Source: Aphidius gifuensis (taxonomy: Eukaryota; Arthropoda; Insecta; Hymenoptera; Braconidae). From it: 64,000 bases of DNA. Position numbers and translations under genes: made by a program. Shown here piece after piece: positions 36,801 to 51,200 of the stretch. Position 1 is the stretch's first letter. Each line of letters starts with the position of its first letter. The DNA is taken from the NCBI RefSeq assembly GCF_014905175.1, contig NC_057789.1, positions 3,472,001-3,536,000 on the forward strand, in the 5' to 3' direction. The notes beneath the pieces are model-generated. The model was given only the letters and a program-made list of their open reading frames with translations. It was not told where the DNA came from and searched no databases.

Positions 36801-38265
36801 AAGTAAATATAATTTCATCATGAGAAATAAATGTAAACCACAAGCGGGAAAGTACAAAGCATGTATTTTTTAATTTTTTATATTGTTATTGTTATAAACG
36901 ATGCAGGTATTATGATAGCCTCCTATTATATACGAAACATTAAAATAAAAAAAAAGGCGTGAAAGTTAATATCGACAACGATATACTCGTTATTATATTA
37001 ATAGTTTTTTTTATAATAAATTAATAATAAAAATTGACTTGTCAAATAGATAAATAATTTAAATTATTTTAAAAATATATTTTTAATAATAATTATAGAA
37101 CAGGAGTATTTTTTTTTTGTCATACATATGTTAAATAAAATTTTTAGTGTTGAGAAACTTTTTTTTTTTTTTAAATACAATGAACAATAGTAGACTAGTG
37201 ACGCGTAATTTTTTCCGTTATCTTCAACTTAAACAACACCACTTGAACTCAATGTCTTTATACATTGAAATATTATCAAAACACATTATAAAATAATCAA
37301 TAATAGAAATTGAAAATATTTACGTTGTTTAAAAATTTAAGCAAAGTAATTTTAAAATTATATTTAAATTAAATTTCTAATTAAACTTTTAATAATAATA
37401 ATTTCAAAATTTTTTAAATATTATTTTTAAATTAAATTTCAAGTTTTTATTATTATTATTGTTATAGTTTATTACTGATAATAAAAATAATTGAACCAGG
37501 TGTGTATTAGTTGAAACAATATATTAGAATTAAATTAGAATGATTGTGTTATTTTTTTTTATTGTTTCGAACATTGTTTCAAGTGAAACGTGTTTCACAT
37601 TCTCATCAGAGTTTATTTTAATAGTTACTTTCTTGGCATTGATTTAACACTCTAAATTAGACAGATATAAATATATTGTATAATTTTTAAATAAAAGAAA
37701 GAAAAAATAATTTATTTGTCATAATTTAATCTTAAAATTGGCAGTTTAATTTGACACAGATTAATTTATATCAGTTTATTTTTTAACTCCATTTATCAAT
37801 CATCTGTCGAATAGGTTTTAAATTTATATTTTCTACATTATTATTTTTAAATTATCGATTTTTTTTTTCGAATTTGTTATTTAATAAATAACTAATAAAT
37901 AATACAATTTTGAAAAAAAATATAAATAGTAAGTGCAAAAAAAATAATGATGATTAATAAAAAAAAATTTTTTTTTTTTCTATATTGATTAGAACTTTTA
38001 TGACGAATTTTTTTCGTCTCTTGTTAATGATATCTAATCTATTGCTTATCGTCGTGACTACAAGGTTTTCTAGAGTTGAAAAAAAAAAATAAAAAAAAAA
38101 AAACAAAAAATCTATATATATTGTGGGTCAACATATCATTTGAGTCATTAGCTTCTTCAAAAAAACACGTTAAAAATATAAAATTTAGTTTTGTATATTT
38201 TTCAATTTGTATAATTTAAAAAAAACAATATTATTTACAGATAAAATAATTAAATAATTATAATA
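33802..38265. promoter_or_regulatory. Divergent promoter region of KIF12 and Myo61F, with Myo61F 5' UTR intron
   Basis: This gap between two divergent start codons is mostly very AT-rich. Less AT-rich patches stand out at 34517-34580, 34640-34730, 35120-35240 and 36430-36600. A GTGAGT donor after 35446 and a TTTACAG acceptor at 38240 suggest a non-coding Myo61F first exon ending at 35446 and a 2.8-kb 5' UTR intron; the second exon would start at 38241, 25 bases before the ATG. This is inferred from splice consensus only. No coding exon was found. Confidence 0.5.
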
Positions 38266-41200
38266 ATGGAACGTGATTTACATGAACGTGATCGAGTTGG
38301 TGTACAAGATTTAGTACTCCTCGAGGATTTTCAAAGTGAAACAGCATTTATTGATAATTTACGAAAAAGATTCAAGGAGAATCTCATCTACGTGAGTTAC
38401 ATTAACATCAACCTAAAAATACTTGATTATTTTAATTATTTATTCCAATTGTTTTTGATTAATTTAAATAAATAGAAAAAAATCATATTTATTTTTTGTT
38501 ATTGCAGACTTACATTGGCCAAGTACTGATATCAATTAATCCATATAAAAATTTGTCAATTTATGATACAGCTGTTGTTGAATATTACGAAGGAAGAAAT
38601 TTTTTTGAAGCTCCACCACACGTGTATGTTTTTTAAAATTAAATTTTTCAATTTTTTCATATATTAATTATTAATTTTTTTTTTTTAGATTTGCATTAAC
38701 AGATACTGCATATCGTTCATTAAAAAAAGAAAATCGTGATCAATGTATTTTAATATCAGGTAAATAAATTATTTCAAATTTTAATTTTAATTTTTAAAAA
38801 TAAATTTTTTTTGGTTTTTCCAAATAGGTGAATCAGGCTCAGGTAAAACAGAGGCATCAAAAAAAATTTTACAATTTATAGCAGCAGCAACAAAGCATAA
38901 AAAAAAAGTTGAAGCAGTTAATGATAAATTAATTGGAAGTAATCCAGTACTTGAAGCATTTGGTAATGCTAAAACAAATCGAAATGATAACTCATCACGT
39001 TTTGGTAAATACATGGATATTGAATTTGACTTTCAGGTGAATAAACACATCTTAATTTTAATTTAAATTTAAAAATAAATATGAATAAATTAATAACATG
39101 ATTAAATTTATATTCAGGGTGATCCAGTTGGTGGAAATATATTAAATTATTTACTAGAAAAATCACGTGTTACTCATCAATCATCTGGTGAACGTAATTT
39201 TCATATTTTTTATCAGCTATTAGCTGGTGCTGATGATGAAAAGTTACGTAAATTATATTTAAAAAGAAATTTAGATACATATTATTATCTAAGCAATGGG
39301 GTAAGACAAAAAAATAAGCTAAAAAATTGTAAAATAAATCTTCAAGTACATAATTGTTAACTTTTATTATTTATCAAGACAAAAGGAAAAACTGATACAA
39401 TTGATGATGTAAAACAATACCACCTTGTATTAGATGCAATGAAAACAGTTGAATTAAAAGAACAAGAACAAGATGATTTATTTGGTATTGTTGCATCAGT
39501 TCTTCATATGGGAAATGTTGGTTTTACTGAGGAAGATGGAAAAGCCAAAATACTTAAACCAGCATCAGTTGATGCAATTGCAACAGTAAGTTTAAACAAT
39601 TTTAATTAACTACAAGATTAATTTACCAATTTGTTTGTTTTTTTTTAACAGCTTCTTGGTTGTGATACTGAAAAACTTGCTGAAGCATTTACCCAGAGAA
39701 CGATTGATGCTCATGGTGATGTTGTGACATCACCATTGAATAGAGAACTAGCTATTTATGCACGTGATGCATTGGCAAAAGCTGTTTATGATAGATTATT
39801 TACTTGGCTTGTTAATAGATTAAATAGATCACTTCAATCAACCACCATCAAAGGACATCATGGTGTTATTGGAATTTTGGATATTTATGGTTTTGAAATA
39901 TTCAAAAAAAATAGGTAAATAATTTAATTAATTTTTCCAACAAGTAGTTGTAATTTATCTGTATGTCAAATGAGAAAATTATATTATATAAATTTAATTT
40001 TAATTGATTTTTAGTTTTGAGCAATTTTGTATTAATTTTTGTAATGAAAAATTACAACAATTATTTATTCAATTGACATTAAAATCAGAGCAAGAAGAGT
40101 ATCTTCGTGAGGGAATAACTTGGGAACACATTGACTATTTTAATAATCAAGTTATTTGTGATTTAATTGAAGAAAAACACAAAGGAATTATATCATTTTT
40201 GGATGAAGAATGTCTTCGTCCTGGTGATCCAACTGATTTGAGTTTTTTGGAAAAACTAAATTTTCATCTTGATGATCACAAGCATTATATCAGTCATAAA
40301 AAAGCTGATATTCATACCCAAAAAACTATGGGGAGAGATGTAAATATAAATATTTGTTTTTTAAATTTTTTTTATATTTATATATGTATTTTTATTTGCA
40401 GGAATTTATGCTTGTTCATTATGCTGGAGATGTGACTTATAATGTAATTGGATTTTTAGAAAAAAATAATGATTTATTATTTCGTGATCTACGTGAGATA
40501 ATGTCAAATACAAAAAATTCCATAACTCATGCAATATTTAATGTCAAAGATTTAACAAGTAAAAAACGTCCAGAAACAGCTGTAACACAATTTAAAAATA
40601 GTTTGAATAATCTTGTTGATATACTAATGGGAAAGGAGCCATCATACATACGTTGTATAAAACCAAATGATTTTAAAAAATCAGGTAAATAAGCATTTTA
40701 TTTAATTAAATATAAATATGTATATTCTAAGGCTTTAAAATATTTTTATAGGACAATTTGATGATAAAATTGTGTTGCATCAAATTAAATATCTTGGCTT
40801 GATGGAAAATTTAAGAGTTAGAAGAGCTGGTTTTGCATACAGAAGACCATATGATCAATTTCTTGAAAGATACAAATCACTTTGTCCAAAAACATGGCCA
40901 TCATATCCAGGCCCATCAACAGAAGGTGTTCAAGTATTGGTTAATCATTTGAAATTTCAGGAAAATGAATATCAAATGGGAAAGTATGTAGATGAAATTT
41001 AATAGACAAAATAAAATATTAATTAAATTATTAATTACAGAACAAAAATATTTATAAGATTTCCAAAAACATTATTCAATACTGAGGATGCATTTCAAAA
41101 TAAAAAAAATGATATTGCAGCAATAATACAAAGTAAATGGAAAGGAAGACAACAAAGAAAACGTTATTTACATTATCGTAATTGTATTATAATAATACAA

Positions 41201-42318
41201 AAATACATACGTCGTTATCAGGCTAAAAAAATTGCTGATAAACGTAAAAAAGCTGTTGTAATAATAAGATCATTTATTGAAGGTTTTATAACGAGAAATG
41301 GTCCACCAACAAATGTCAATGCTGCATTTATTGAACTTGGTAAAAATCAATGGTTATTACGTTTATCGAAACGTTTACCACCAAATTTATTAAGTTCATA
41401 TTGGCCAGATTGTCCATATTCATGTCGTGAAGCATCACAACAACTTCATGATATTTATAGAAAATGGTTGGCACGTAAATATCGATTGGAACTAAGTGAA
41501 ATTAATAAAAAACAATTTCAACTTAAAATACTTGCTGAAACATTATTTAAAGATAAAAAAAAATCTTATCAAGCTAGTTTTAAGGATAAATTTTTAAATG
41601 AACGTTTTGAAAATGAATATTCAGAATTGAGGGAATATTTTGTTAGTAATATTTTACCAGCTGGAGAAAATATAAAGGTAAATTATTTATTTATTAATTT
41701 TAAATTAACAAATTGATTTTTATTGTTTTAATAATTTTAGTATGGAACACCTGTTACTAAGTTTGATAGACATGGTTACAAACAACGTGAAAGAGTATTA
41801 ATTTTAACTGAGAAGGCTGTTTATATTATTGATACTAAATCATTGAAGTTGAAGCATCGTTTTTCTTATGAAATAATCATTGAGCTTGCTGTTACTGGAG
41901 AGTCTGATAATTTATTAATTGTCAGAATTCCAACAGATTTAAAAAAAGATAAAGTATGTTAATTTATAAATAATTATTTGGAGAGTTTTTGGGTATGTTT
42001 AATTAATGCTGCTATGATTTTAACAGGGAGATTTAATTCTTGAGGTACCATATTTAATTGAGGCTGTTACTAAAGCCATTGATATCACAAATAATCCAAA
42101 AATATTGAACATTGTTCACAAAGATTCGTGAGTATATGGATTTATAATTAATTAATTTTATTTTTTGGAAATTGATAATTGTTATTTTAATTTTATCTAG
42201 ACTTTCACACAAACTAGTCAATGGAAAAGAAGGCACGATAGACTTTATCAATGGCAACACTAGAGCTATCAGTAAAAATCGTGAAAATGGCCATCTTCTA
42301 GTGGTCAACAAAATATAG
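38266..42318 (+). CDS. Myo61F: Unconventional class-I myosin, Myo1C/Myo61F type
   Basis: Fourteen coding exons: 38266-38391, 38508-38623, 38689-38759, 38828-39036, 39118-39300, 39379-39585, 39652-39914, 40015-40339, 40402-40684, 40752-40983, 41041-41677, 41741-41953, 42027-42127 and 42201-42318. The sum is 3084 nt, 1027 residues, the normal length. Class-I myosins are single-headed, membrane-binding actin motors. Visible are the start MERDLHERDRVGVQDLVLLE (typical of the Myo1C group), P-loop GESGSGKT (105-112), switch I NRNDNSSRFGKYMDI, switch II DIYGFEIF, actin-binding SYIRCIKPND, and the converter region YLGLMENLRVRRAG. The neck (about residues 695-760) has two to three IQ-like light-chain sites (IIQSKWKGRQQRKRY, IIIQKYIRRYQAKK, a weaker third). 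A TH1 lipid-binding tail follows. No SH3 domain is present, as expected for short-tailed members. Drosophila Myo61F is the likely counterpart rather than Myo31DF, judged from the N-terminus. Confidence 0.95.
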
Positions 42319-42759
42319 ACTATTTTTAACTTTTGTAAATTGAAAAAGAAAAAACAACTATTTACATAATTAAAAAATATATTCTGTTTGATAACTTGTT
42401 TTTTGTTGAAAATAAAAAAAGAGACAAATTTTAAATATAATCAAACAGCCTTACCAATGTGATAGAAAATCACAAAAAAAAAAATATTAAAAAGCAAAGA
42501 AGAAAGAATAATATATATTTTAAGAAAAGATAAAAATATTATGCCTTAATTGTGCCATTATATTTTTAATTAACTATAATTGTTGTATAAAAAATTGTGA
42601 AATACAATTTTCATTTTAAAATTGTAAAGAATTTGTATTTTTTAATTTTCTTTATATTCATGATAATGTTACTATCATATTTTTTAAATTGAACAATTAT
42701 ATATTTATAAAAAGAAAATTTACATAAAAATATACAGCTTACAATAATTATTGTATTTC
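42319..42759. other. Convergent 3' region of Myo61F and the UPF0390 gene
   Basis: AATAAA at about 42411-42416 is a likely Myo61F polyadenylation signal. The rest is AT-rich 3' UTR for the two convergent genes, with no coding sequence. Confidence 0.5.
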
Positions 42760-43229
42760 TTATTTTTTCTTATCTGATTTTTTAACTTTTGGCTCATTTG
42801 GATCCCTTTTTTTAGTCAATGATTGTTTTCCTTCCAAAGCATGTTCACGAAGTTCATCTTCCATTGCTTCATTTAATTTTTTGGACATTAATTTTTTTAA
42901 TTGATTTGTTTCAATTAATTTTGTTTTTTTAGGTTGTATTGGTGCATCTGAGAGGAGCAAAAAAATAAAAAACAATTTTAAAAAATGTAAACAAATATTA
43001 AAAGACAAATAAATGAATTTTATTTATTTATTGTTGTCAAAAGATGAAAGATATAATAATAATTTATAAATTATTAGTCATGCAACAATAATAACAAATG
43101 TCAAATTAATAAAATTATATTTTTTTACTTACTTTTTCGTTGTTGAATGCCTTTATTTCCTTTTCCTTTTTTAGTTTTTTGACATGAAGGAAGTTTTGTT
43201 TTATTTGCTTTTATTTTTCCTTGTGCCAT
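42760..43229 (-). CDS. UPF0390 / C19orf53 (Leydig cell tumor 10-kDa protein)-like
   Basis: Two exons, 43229-43133 and 42947-42760, join in phase to give a 94-residue, strongly basic protein, like the roughly 100-residue family members. It starts MAQGKIKANKTKLPS; the family typically opens MAQG followed by basic residues. Family members are small nuclear or nucleolar proteins without an assigned biochemical function. The second exon carries IQPKKTKLIETNQLKKLMSK, matching the conserved PKKARVVQQQKLKK-type core, then a helix (LNEAMEDELREHALEG) and a Lys-rich end. The apparent upstream hydrophobic sequence in the same open frame is intron. The less AT-rich patch 43305-43405, with ATATGGCAGCCAT, is the likely promoter. 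Confidence 0.85.
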
Positions 43230-45243
43230 TTTATATAATATTTTTTTTAATTAAAAAACAATATAATTCAACAAATTATAACCAACTTGATTCAACAATC
43301 AACTCACCTGCTGGATAGGAGAGGGCCAGGGGGGTAACCTCGTGGTCAAATATGGCAGCCATCCAGAGTGCGCCCTACTTAAATTCTCATCACCGCGGCG
43401 CAAATCGAATTAATTAATTAATAACAAGTAACAAATAATAAATATAATAATACAAATTAATCAATATTGAAATATATTTATTGTTCAATTTTTAATTACT
43501 TTTACGATAATACCATTTTTTAAATTTTTCATATATCTCTTTTTTATTTTAATAGTAATCTCTTTCTCTCTTGTTAATTTTAAGTGTAGAGTGCATTGTT
43601 TTTTTTTCTCTTTTAATTTAAATTAACTATAAATTAATCCATCAATCATTTGGAAATATATAAAAACAAAAAATTATCTATTATTATTGTTTCATTTATT
43701 TGATATTTAATTTTTCCAAATGTTTTTCATGTTAGCTAAAATTATTACATTTTTTTTTTGTTTTATTTAAATGATAAAACATTGATTGTTTTTCTTTTTT
43801 TAAAACTGGTAATGATTTGCAGGTAGCGTATTTAAAAATTATAATCATTCATTCATTTTTAAAATTTTTTTTTCTTTACTTTTTTTTTCATAAAATCATT
43901 GTAGCCATATATTTTTTTTGAATAAATTTGAGGCACCCGAGTGAACTCTTGTTTTATATACAATGAAAAGAAAAAACAAAAAATGTAATTATTTAGGCCA
44001 GAGGAAAATTATAAAACAAAAAAAAACCCATTAATTTTGATAAATAATTTACATTGTATTAAGTTTTACAATTATACAACAAATTTAAGTTATTAATTTC
44101 GTTAAATAAAATAAAATTTGTACGACTATTTACAAGGCTGCACCTTTTTTTTTTTAAATGTTTAAATGTATTTTTTAATAAATAAATTAATCATTACACA
44201 GCAATCCGTATTGGCAGCAAAAGTGATGTATTAATTAATCGTCGATTAATTATCAATAACATAAAATAATTAAGAACAGTTTTGTTCTTTTATCAGATAC
44301 ATGCTAGATGCACAGTCTTCTTTAGAAAAAAAAATACAAAAGACTGACAGTAGCAACAAAAAAATGCACAATATTGTTTTAAACAATAATATTTACTAGT
44401 TAATAGATAAGATCATTAGTTTAAAAATAGCACCAATGTTCTTTATCTGTTTTTTTCTTGTTTAAATGAAAATTAAGTTATTTTTTTTTGTGCTTTGAAA
44501 ATAGAACACAAATGAACTGAAAGAAATGAAAATAACATTGCCACTAATGGATAACAAAAATAACTCGCAGTCATAACAAACCCTCCAACTATTTACATAT
44601 TTTCTTACGTCAATCAAATCACAATTTTTTTTAATTTTAAAAAACAATTTAAACACAAAAATTGAGATATGTTGACGTTTACATTATTAAATTTTTTTTA
44701 ATTTTCCAATTAAAGGCAATTCCTCAACAATCTTCACAAAACTTTCAATTCAATCTGACTAGTAATATTTTATCGCAAGTTTAGCATCGGCTGATTGTGC
44801 AGCCTCGTTTCTTTCTCCATGAAACGTGTATATTTTTTTAAATTTTCTTTCTTTATTTTTGTTACAAAATTTAAGAAGAAAAAAAAAAAAAAACAATAAT
44901 TTTCTTATTATATTCTACTGAGCCACAGAAACACAATGTTTCTGCATGTTCAACTATTTACAAAATAGATTATCAATTATTCAATCAATAAATCTCTATC
45001 AATGAAATAAAAAAAAAAAAAAAAAATATTGTAGATGTCAAAAAGCATGAAAAGTAATTTCATATTTAAAAAAGAAAATTTCTACATTTTTTTTTCTATT
45101 TTTTGATAAATATACTCAAACTTGTATGAGTAAAATAATGAGTCTAGAAAAAAAAAAAATAATTTAAATAACTATTTCTACTTAAAATTAATAGCTATAT
45201 AAAAAAAAAAACATTTTTATATAATAATTACAACTGATACAGT
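43230..45243 (-). other. UPF0390 promoter and milton 3' UTR region
   Basis: The first 180 bases (to about 43405) include the less AT-rich promoter-like patch of the UPF0390 gene. The rest, up to the milton stop, is AT-rich with many poly-A/T tracts and probably contains the milton 3' UTR, which in this family is often long. No exon was found on either strand. Confidence 0.5.
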
Positions 45244-48200
45244 TTACAGTAGTCCTCCTTTACGTCCAAAGAGTAAAGAGCTAATTGTTCCAAGTGCAGA
45301 TTGTGTTGTTGATTCTTTAGTAACTGGAACATTAACAGCACTATTAACTTGTCCAAGATCAGGTCTAGTTGCTCCATTACCACCACCACGTCGTCTTCCA
45401 CTTTGAGCCCTGGACAATGTCCCCCGATTATTACTACTATTTCCATTATCTTTAGTATCTTTTAATTTTCCTCTTGATGTAGAAAATGAATCACTGCTTG
45501 CTGATGATATTGAGCTTGATGATATTGAGCCCTTTAAAAATGTCAATTGTGCCATTGGACTTTCAATTGATCTTCTTGTACATAATGCACCTTGTAATGT
45601 CAATGATGACATTGTTGAACTACCAGCAGTTGCCATTATTGTATCAATACCAATTCTTTCTAATTTTTCAACTAATCTTATACTTGTTAATGCTTTTTTA
45701 TCAGATCTAGATAATGCTGGTTTTCTTTTACGTTTTTGTTGATTTATTGCTGCGGATGATGATGATGATGTTGGTGTTGATTCAGCACTAAATGTACGTT
45801 TTAATAATTCAGCCCCAGATGAAAATAAACCAAATGAATAATCCATTGATGTATTTGATTCATCATTTGATGTTGATGATTTTAAATTTGTATGTTTTTT
45901 AATTCTATTTGGTGATGTTGATCTTGAATGTGGTGGTGTACCATCTGGACTATTATATGGTGTTGCTGTTGGTGTATAATTACGTTCATTACTTGGTGTT
46001 GTAACACATGATGCTGTAACACCTTTTATACCACGTTCATTTAACATTTTAGCTAAACCAAGTGTCGTTGAAAATGTTGTTGTTGAATTACGACGTGACA
46101 TTGTACGTGGTGTATTCATTCCTGAATTCATTGCTGATGATGGAGCTGTAGCAACACGACTTGACATTACACTTGATGTTACAAGAGTTGGATCTTCTGG
46201 ATGTAGCACTGTGCTATTTGTAAATGTATATACTGAACCTAAAAAAATAAAAATTATATTAATATATTATTTCAAGTATAAATGTATTATACCTATATAT
46301 TTTAAAAAATTGTTTTGTTAGTTTTTTTGAAAATCAAAACATGTGTTTTATTAATTTATTGCTTGACATTGTTTTTTTTTTTTTACTTTTAATTTTGTTA
46401 ATATTTTGAAGGAATAAAAATTTGGGATCCATGTTTGTCAAAGATGTGCAGAAAAAAAAAACTTACGGTTTATTTAAAAATTATTTGATAACTTGGCTGA
46501 TGGGTTGCAGATAAATTGACATTTCTAAAAAATTAAATCTCTATCTTAATTTATTTATTTATATTTTTCCTAATTTTTTTTTCATCTAAAAATTAATTTC
46601 TTTATTTTAAAAAAAAGGGTGCTATAATTTAACAAACAACCGCATATTTAATAAAATAATATTTTTAAATAATTACCAGTATCTTGGAATAATTTTCCTG
46701 GATTAGCATACTCTTCATCTTCTTCAAGATCAGCAAGAGTAAAAGTTTGAAGTCCAAGATCTTCAAGATTTCTTCCTCCCCTTGTTTTGACACCAGGTCT
46801 TTCCTCAAGTAATCCACCAAGTGTTGGTGTAGCTAATTGACTCCAATGATGTAAAGTTTGACTGCCCTCCATTGGTTTAATAATTTGTAATTTTTCTGGT
46901 AATCTCCATGTATTTGAATTATTTGAAAAACCACTTAAATTACCACTTGAACCAGTGGACATAATACTGTCAGGTGTACGACAACCAAAAGGTAAAAAAT
47001 TTGGTGGTGAATGTGATATACCACCGTCATAATCAAAATTATATCCAGTACCAGTTGATAAACATGCACGTCTAACAATAACCTCAGCTGGTGTTAAACG
47101 TCTCAATGCAGCTTCAAGATCAGCAGCACCAGGTGCACCAGGTACACCAGTTTGTTGTGGTCCTGGATAATCATCATTATCAGTTAATAATGAACCTTCT
47201 GAATCACTATGACCAGTTGAATCAAGACTTGAATAACCACGTCCAACTAAACCACAACTCATTCTTGGTACACTTGAACCAGATGATAATGTTGATGTTG
47301 TCATTGATCCAATTCGCGGAAATTGATTTGTATCATTATTTGATTGATAATTATTACCAGATGATCTTGATGCACTACGTACAGTTTCAAATACTTTTTT
47401 ATATGTTGAAATACGATCACTAACAATACCAGAATCAAGTGATAATTCTGAATAAAGTGATGATTCAAGTTCTGATGCAATTGAATCTGGTTGTGGTACA
47501 CCACATATTGATGGAAATAAACTACCACCACGTACTGTTGGCATATATTTTTTACGTTGTTTACGTAATTGTTCTTGTGTTTCAGTTAATAAATTAACAA
47601 CTTCTTGATAACGTTCTTTAAAATCAACAAGTTCACCAGCAAGTGTATTTTGATTTTCACGTGTTATTAATAATGTCGTACCAATTTCATCATGTTCAGC
47701 TACTAATTTTGCTAATCGTAATTCTGTTTCTGATAATTTTGATGTTAATGATATTATTTGTTCATGTTGTATACGATTTTCTTCTTTAACACGATATAAT
47801 TCATCAGATAATTCATGATTTTCCATATCTGCATTTGATAATTGACTTGCAATATCAATAACAAGACGTTTTTCTTTTTCTTCACAATCATCAGTATCAC
47901 TAACAAGCTGAGTAAATTCAGTTTTTAATAATTTATTTTCATCTTCAAGTGTTGCTATTCTACGTTGCATCATGTCTAAATTAATACCACGTAAACCTGT
48001 TGGTGTTTCCGCTTCCGAACCCGATTCATCACCATCATTTGTTAATATTTGTATTAATTCAGTTTTTTTTAATAATTCATGACTTAATTGTGTTATTTTT
48101 TCATTTGCTGTTTTTAATTCTACTTCAAGACTATTTATTGATGTTTCAAGTTTTTGATTATGAGTTAAAAGTTCCTTGCCAATTCGTGCTGTTAATTCCA

Positions 48201-51200
48201 AATCTTTTTCTTTCTGTAAAGCATAATTTTTATTTTAAATATACAAAACATATACACAATAAATTGGTGATAGAAAAATTGTTTGTTTTTAATTGTTTTT
48301 CTTACCTCCTCCAGAAGCCTTGTCACTGCTTCAATATCATTATAGGTCTTGGTCATTTGGCTCACTCGATTGCTACATAGAACTGTAACAAAAATTCATA
48401 AAAAAATTAATTATATAATTTATATTTTTATCACTACATCAAGCAGTGCATCATCACATTTAAATTTAAAATACGCAAAGAGGCTGAATACATAATTATA
48501 TTGCAAATACACTGTGTACACAATATAATATATTTTTTGTTTAAATAATATATGATAAATATGATAATAATGATAATAAAAAAACCAAACTGTTTTTTTA
48601 TCTGAGGTCGATATCAAAAGAACGTCGAGAAAACGCCCTGACCTTTCTCACGCTATTTCAAGACTCAACTTTTTTCCCTTTTTTTTTTCGTAATTTAACA
48701 TTAATTAAATTTTTAATAAAATTATTAGTTCAATATTATTAAACAGCACGAATATAATCAAGTATTTAATAAACAAAAAAAAAAAAAATGATAAATTGAG
48801 TTGATGCATTTTTTTTTTAAAGATAAAAATAGATTCTTACGAGTTGAAAAAGTGCCAGTAATCTGGATGCTTTTATTTAATCCAAAAATGGAATTAATTT
48901 TGTTTAATAATTATTTATTGATGAGTTGAAATGATTTAGAAAAAAAACTCGTTGATACTTGATAATCGTTGTTTGTTTTGTAATTAAAATAAAATAGGAC
49001 GGAAGAAGATATGTACTTTTGGAAAAATAAATGTCAACTCCGGGAAGCTGGAGCTAACTTTGTGATAAACTCAGTTGCATAAAGTTATCGATCGTATGAC
49101 AGTCTCAGGTTTAATACTAAACACGACTGCGCATCTATTACCCACGTGTTCTATGATAAAACAAAAAACAAAATATTATTTATAAATAAATAATAAATAC
49201 GTAATTGTTGATTGTTAATTTAAAAATGTCAGAGTTTTAAAATAAAAATTAAATAATGATGATGATGATGTTACGCGAATGCTGAGTATTCGAAAAATAA
49301 ATAATAAAATTTGCTGCATAACTGAGCCTAGAGCAAAGCACATAAACGTAAATGAAATTTAAAATATTATGCCAACACTTGATGATGATGTTAAGTGCAA
49401 ATTAAATATCTTCAAGCTTCACTATTTAATTTTTTTTTTTTTTACAGATAAAAATTTGATAGTTGTTGATTCGAATAAAAGACAAACTCAAAAAGTAAAT
49501 TTAAAATATAAAATAAAAACGTAAATAAATCATTAAAATTCTTAATAAAATAATAAAGAAAATATTTTTGAATTTGTCTTTCATGTTGATTATCAAAAAC
49601 TAAAAAATTCTCATTTGTTATTTTTTTTAGAAGTTGATTTTTGTCAATCAGTTGTTTGTTTTTTTGTTTTTGTTATTACTGACACGATATACAAGTACAC
49701 GGAGCATCAGCTGGTGAACCAAGAAGAAAAAGTGGTGTACTACTGCATCCTTTACATCCCCAACATGGTGTAACACCAGACGTTGATGAACCTGATGATG
49801 ATTGTTGTGTGTTATCTTCTTTTGTTGTTGTATTTGTATTTTCAACTTCATAATTATCTTCTGATGGTTTTGGTATATCCTCATCATACTCATAAGGATC
49901 ATCGTCATCTTGATTTGAGTATTCAAAACTCAAATCACAACTTGAGCCTGGTTGTGGCTCTTGTGAATCTTCACGATCCAGTTCCAATGATGAATAAACG
50001 TGGTCCGATGTGGACACCACGTGACGACGATAACTGTCAGAAATTTCCATTTTGACAATTGTTTTTTTAACAATATTTTAAAATATAAAAATATTGATTG
50101 ACTTTAGTGCATTTATTTTAACATTATATTAAGTTGTTTTTAAAAATTTTGCCAAATGAAATTTGTGTTTTTTATTAAAATTTTCTATCATCGAAATTTC
50201 AAATGGTTTTTTTATAAAAATCATTTTTTTAAAGTTAATTATTTTGTTATTTAATATTAATAATTAATTGGTTAAATGTTATTTGATTTTAATAAGCATA
50301 AATATCATTTTTTAAATATTATTTAAGCAATGAAAAAAATCAGTCAAGTCTTGGATAATTATTATCACAAATGTAAAATTATTTTCAAGATAAGATTTAC
50401 ATTATCTATTTGATAATAAATAAATATAAACATGTCAAAATATATTTTGAATAATCCATTAATTATCGTATTTTTTTTTCTAAATTTAAATGTATTTGAA
50501 AATTTAAAATTAGAAAAAAAATTAACAATAATAATAGGAAATAAACAAATGGAAAAATTGCGTCACATTGTGCGACCAATAAATACGTCAGTTGTTGTCA
50601 AGGTCCAAAGTCTCATATAAAATGAAAATTGACAATATGAAAAATCCAAAATGCCACAAAGGAAAACCTACAAAAAAATTAAAATAAATAAATGACATCA
50701 ACTTGACATTACTTGAAGATAAAAAAAAAAAAAATTTCACCTCTTACATCATAACAAAAAATAAATAATAAAAAAAAAAAACTACCTGATTGTGTAAATA
50801 AATAATGAACTGTCAAAAAACCTTCAACAATATTCTCATCAATAAAAAACAATAACAATTAATGACTGTCATTAAATTATTTATAAAATTTATTGTTTTA
50901 TTTTACCATGAAAATTGTTGTCAAATATATTGGTGATTATGATTCAAGTTGACGTAATCAGCCGGGGTTAATAGTTAAATGTTCATCATAATCACAATAC
51001 TTCAATAATCCAGAACAAAAATTAAATATATTTTATAAAATTGATAAATAAATTGATAAATAAAGCAACATTAACTTGACACTTGACAAACAGTTTTTAA
51101 AATTTATTATTTGTTTTGTTTTACGTTTGCTTATTGTTGTTAAAAAACATTAAAATTGTTAAATATTTTTAACAAACATGAGTCACGAGACTTATGGATT

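Noticed and set aside
49783..50055. Plus-strand frame of 90 codons rich in Met/Leu/His
   Set aside because: Shadow of the minus-strand exon C; the unusual composition is typical of antisense reading of Asp/Asn-rich codons.
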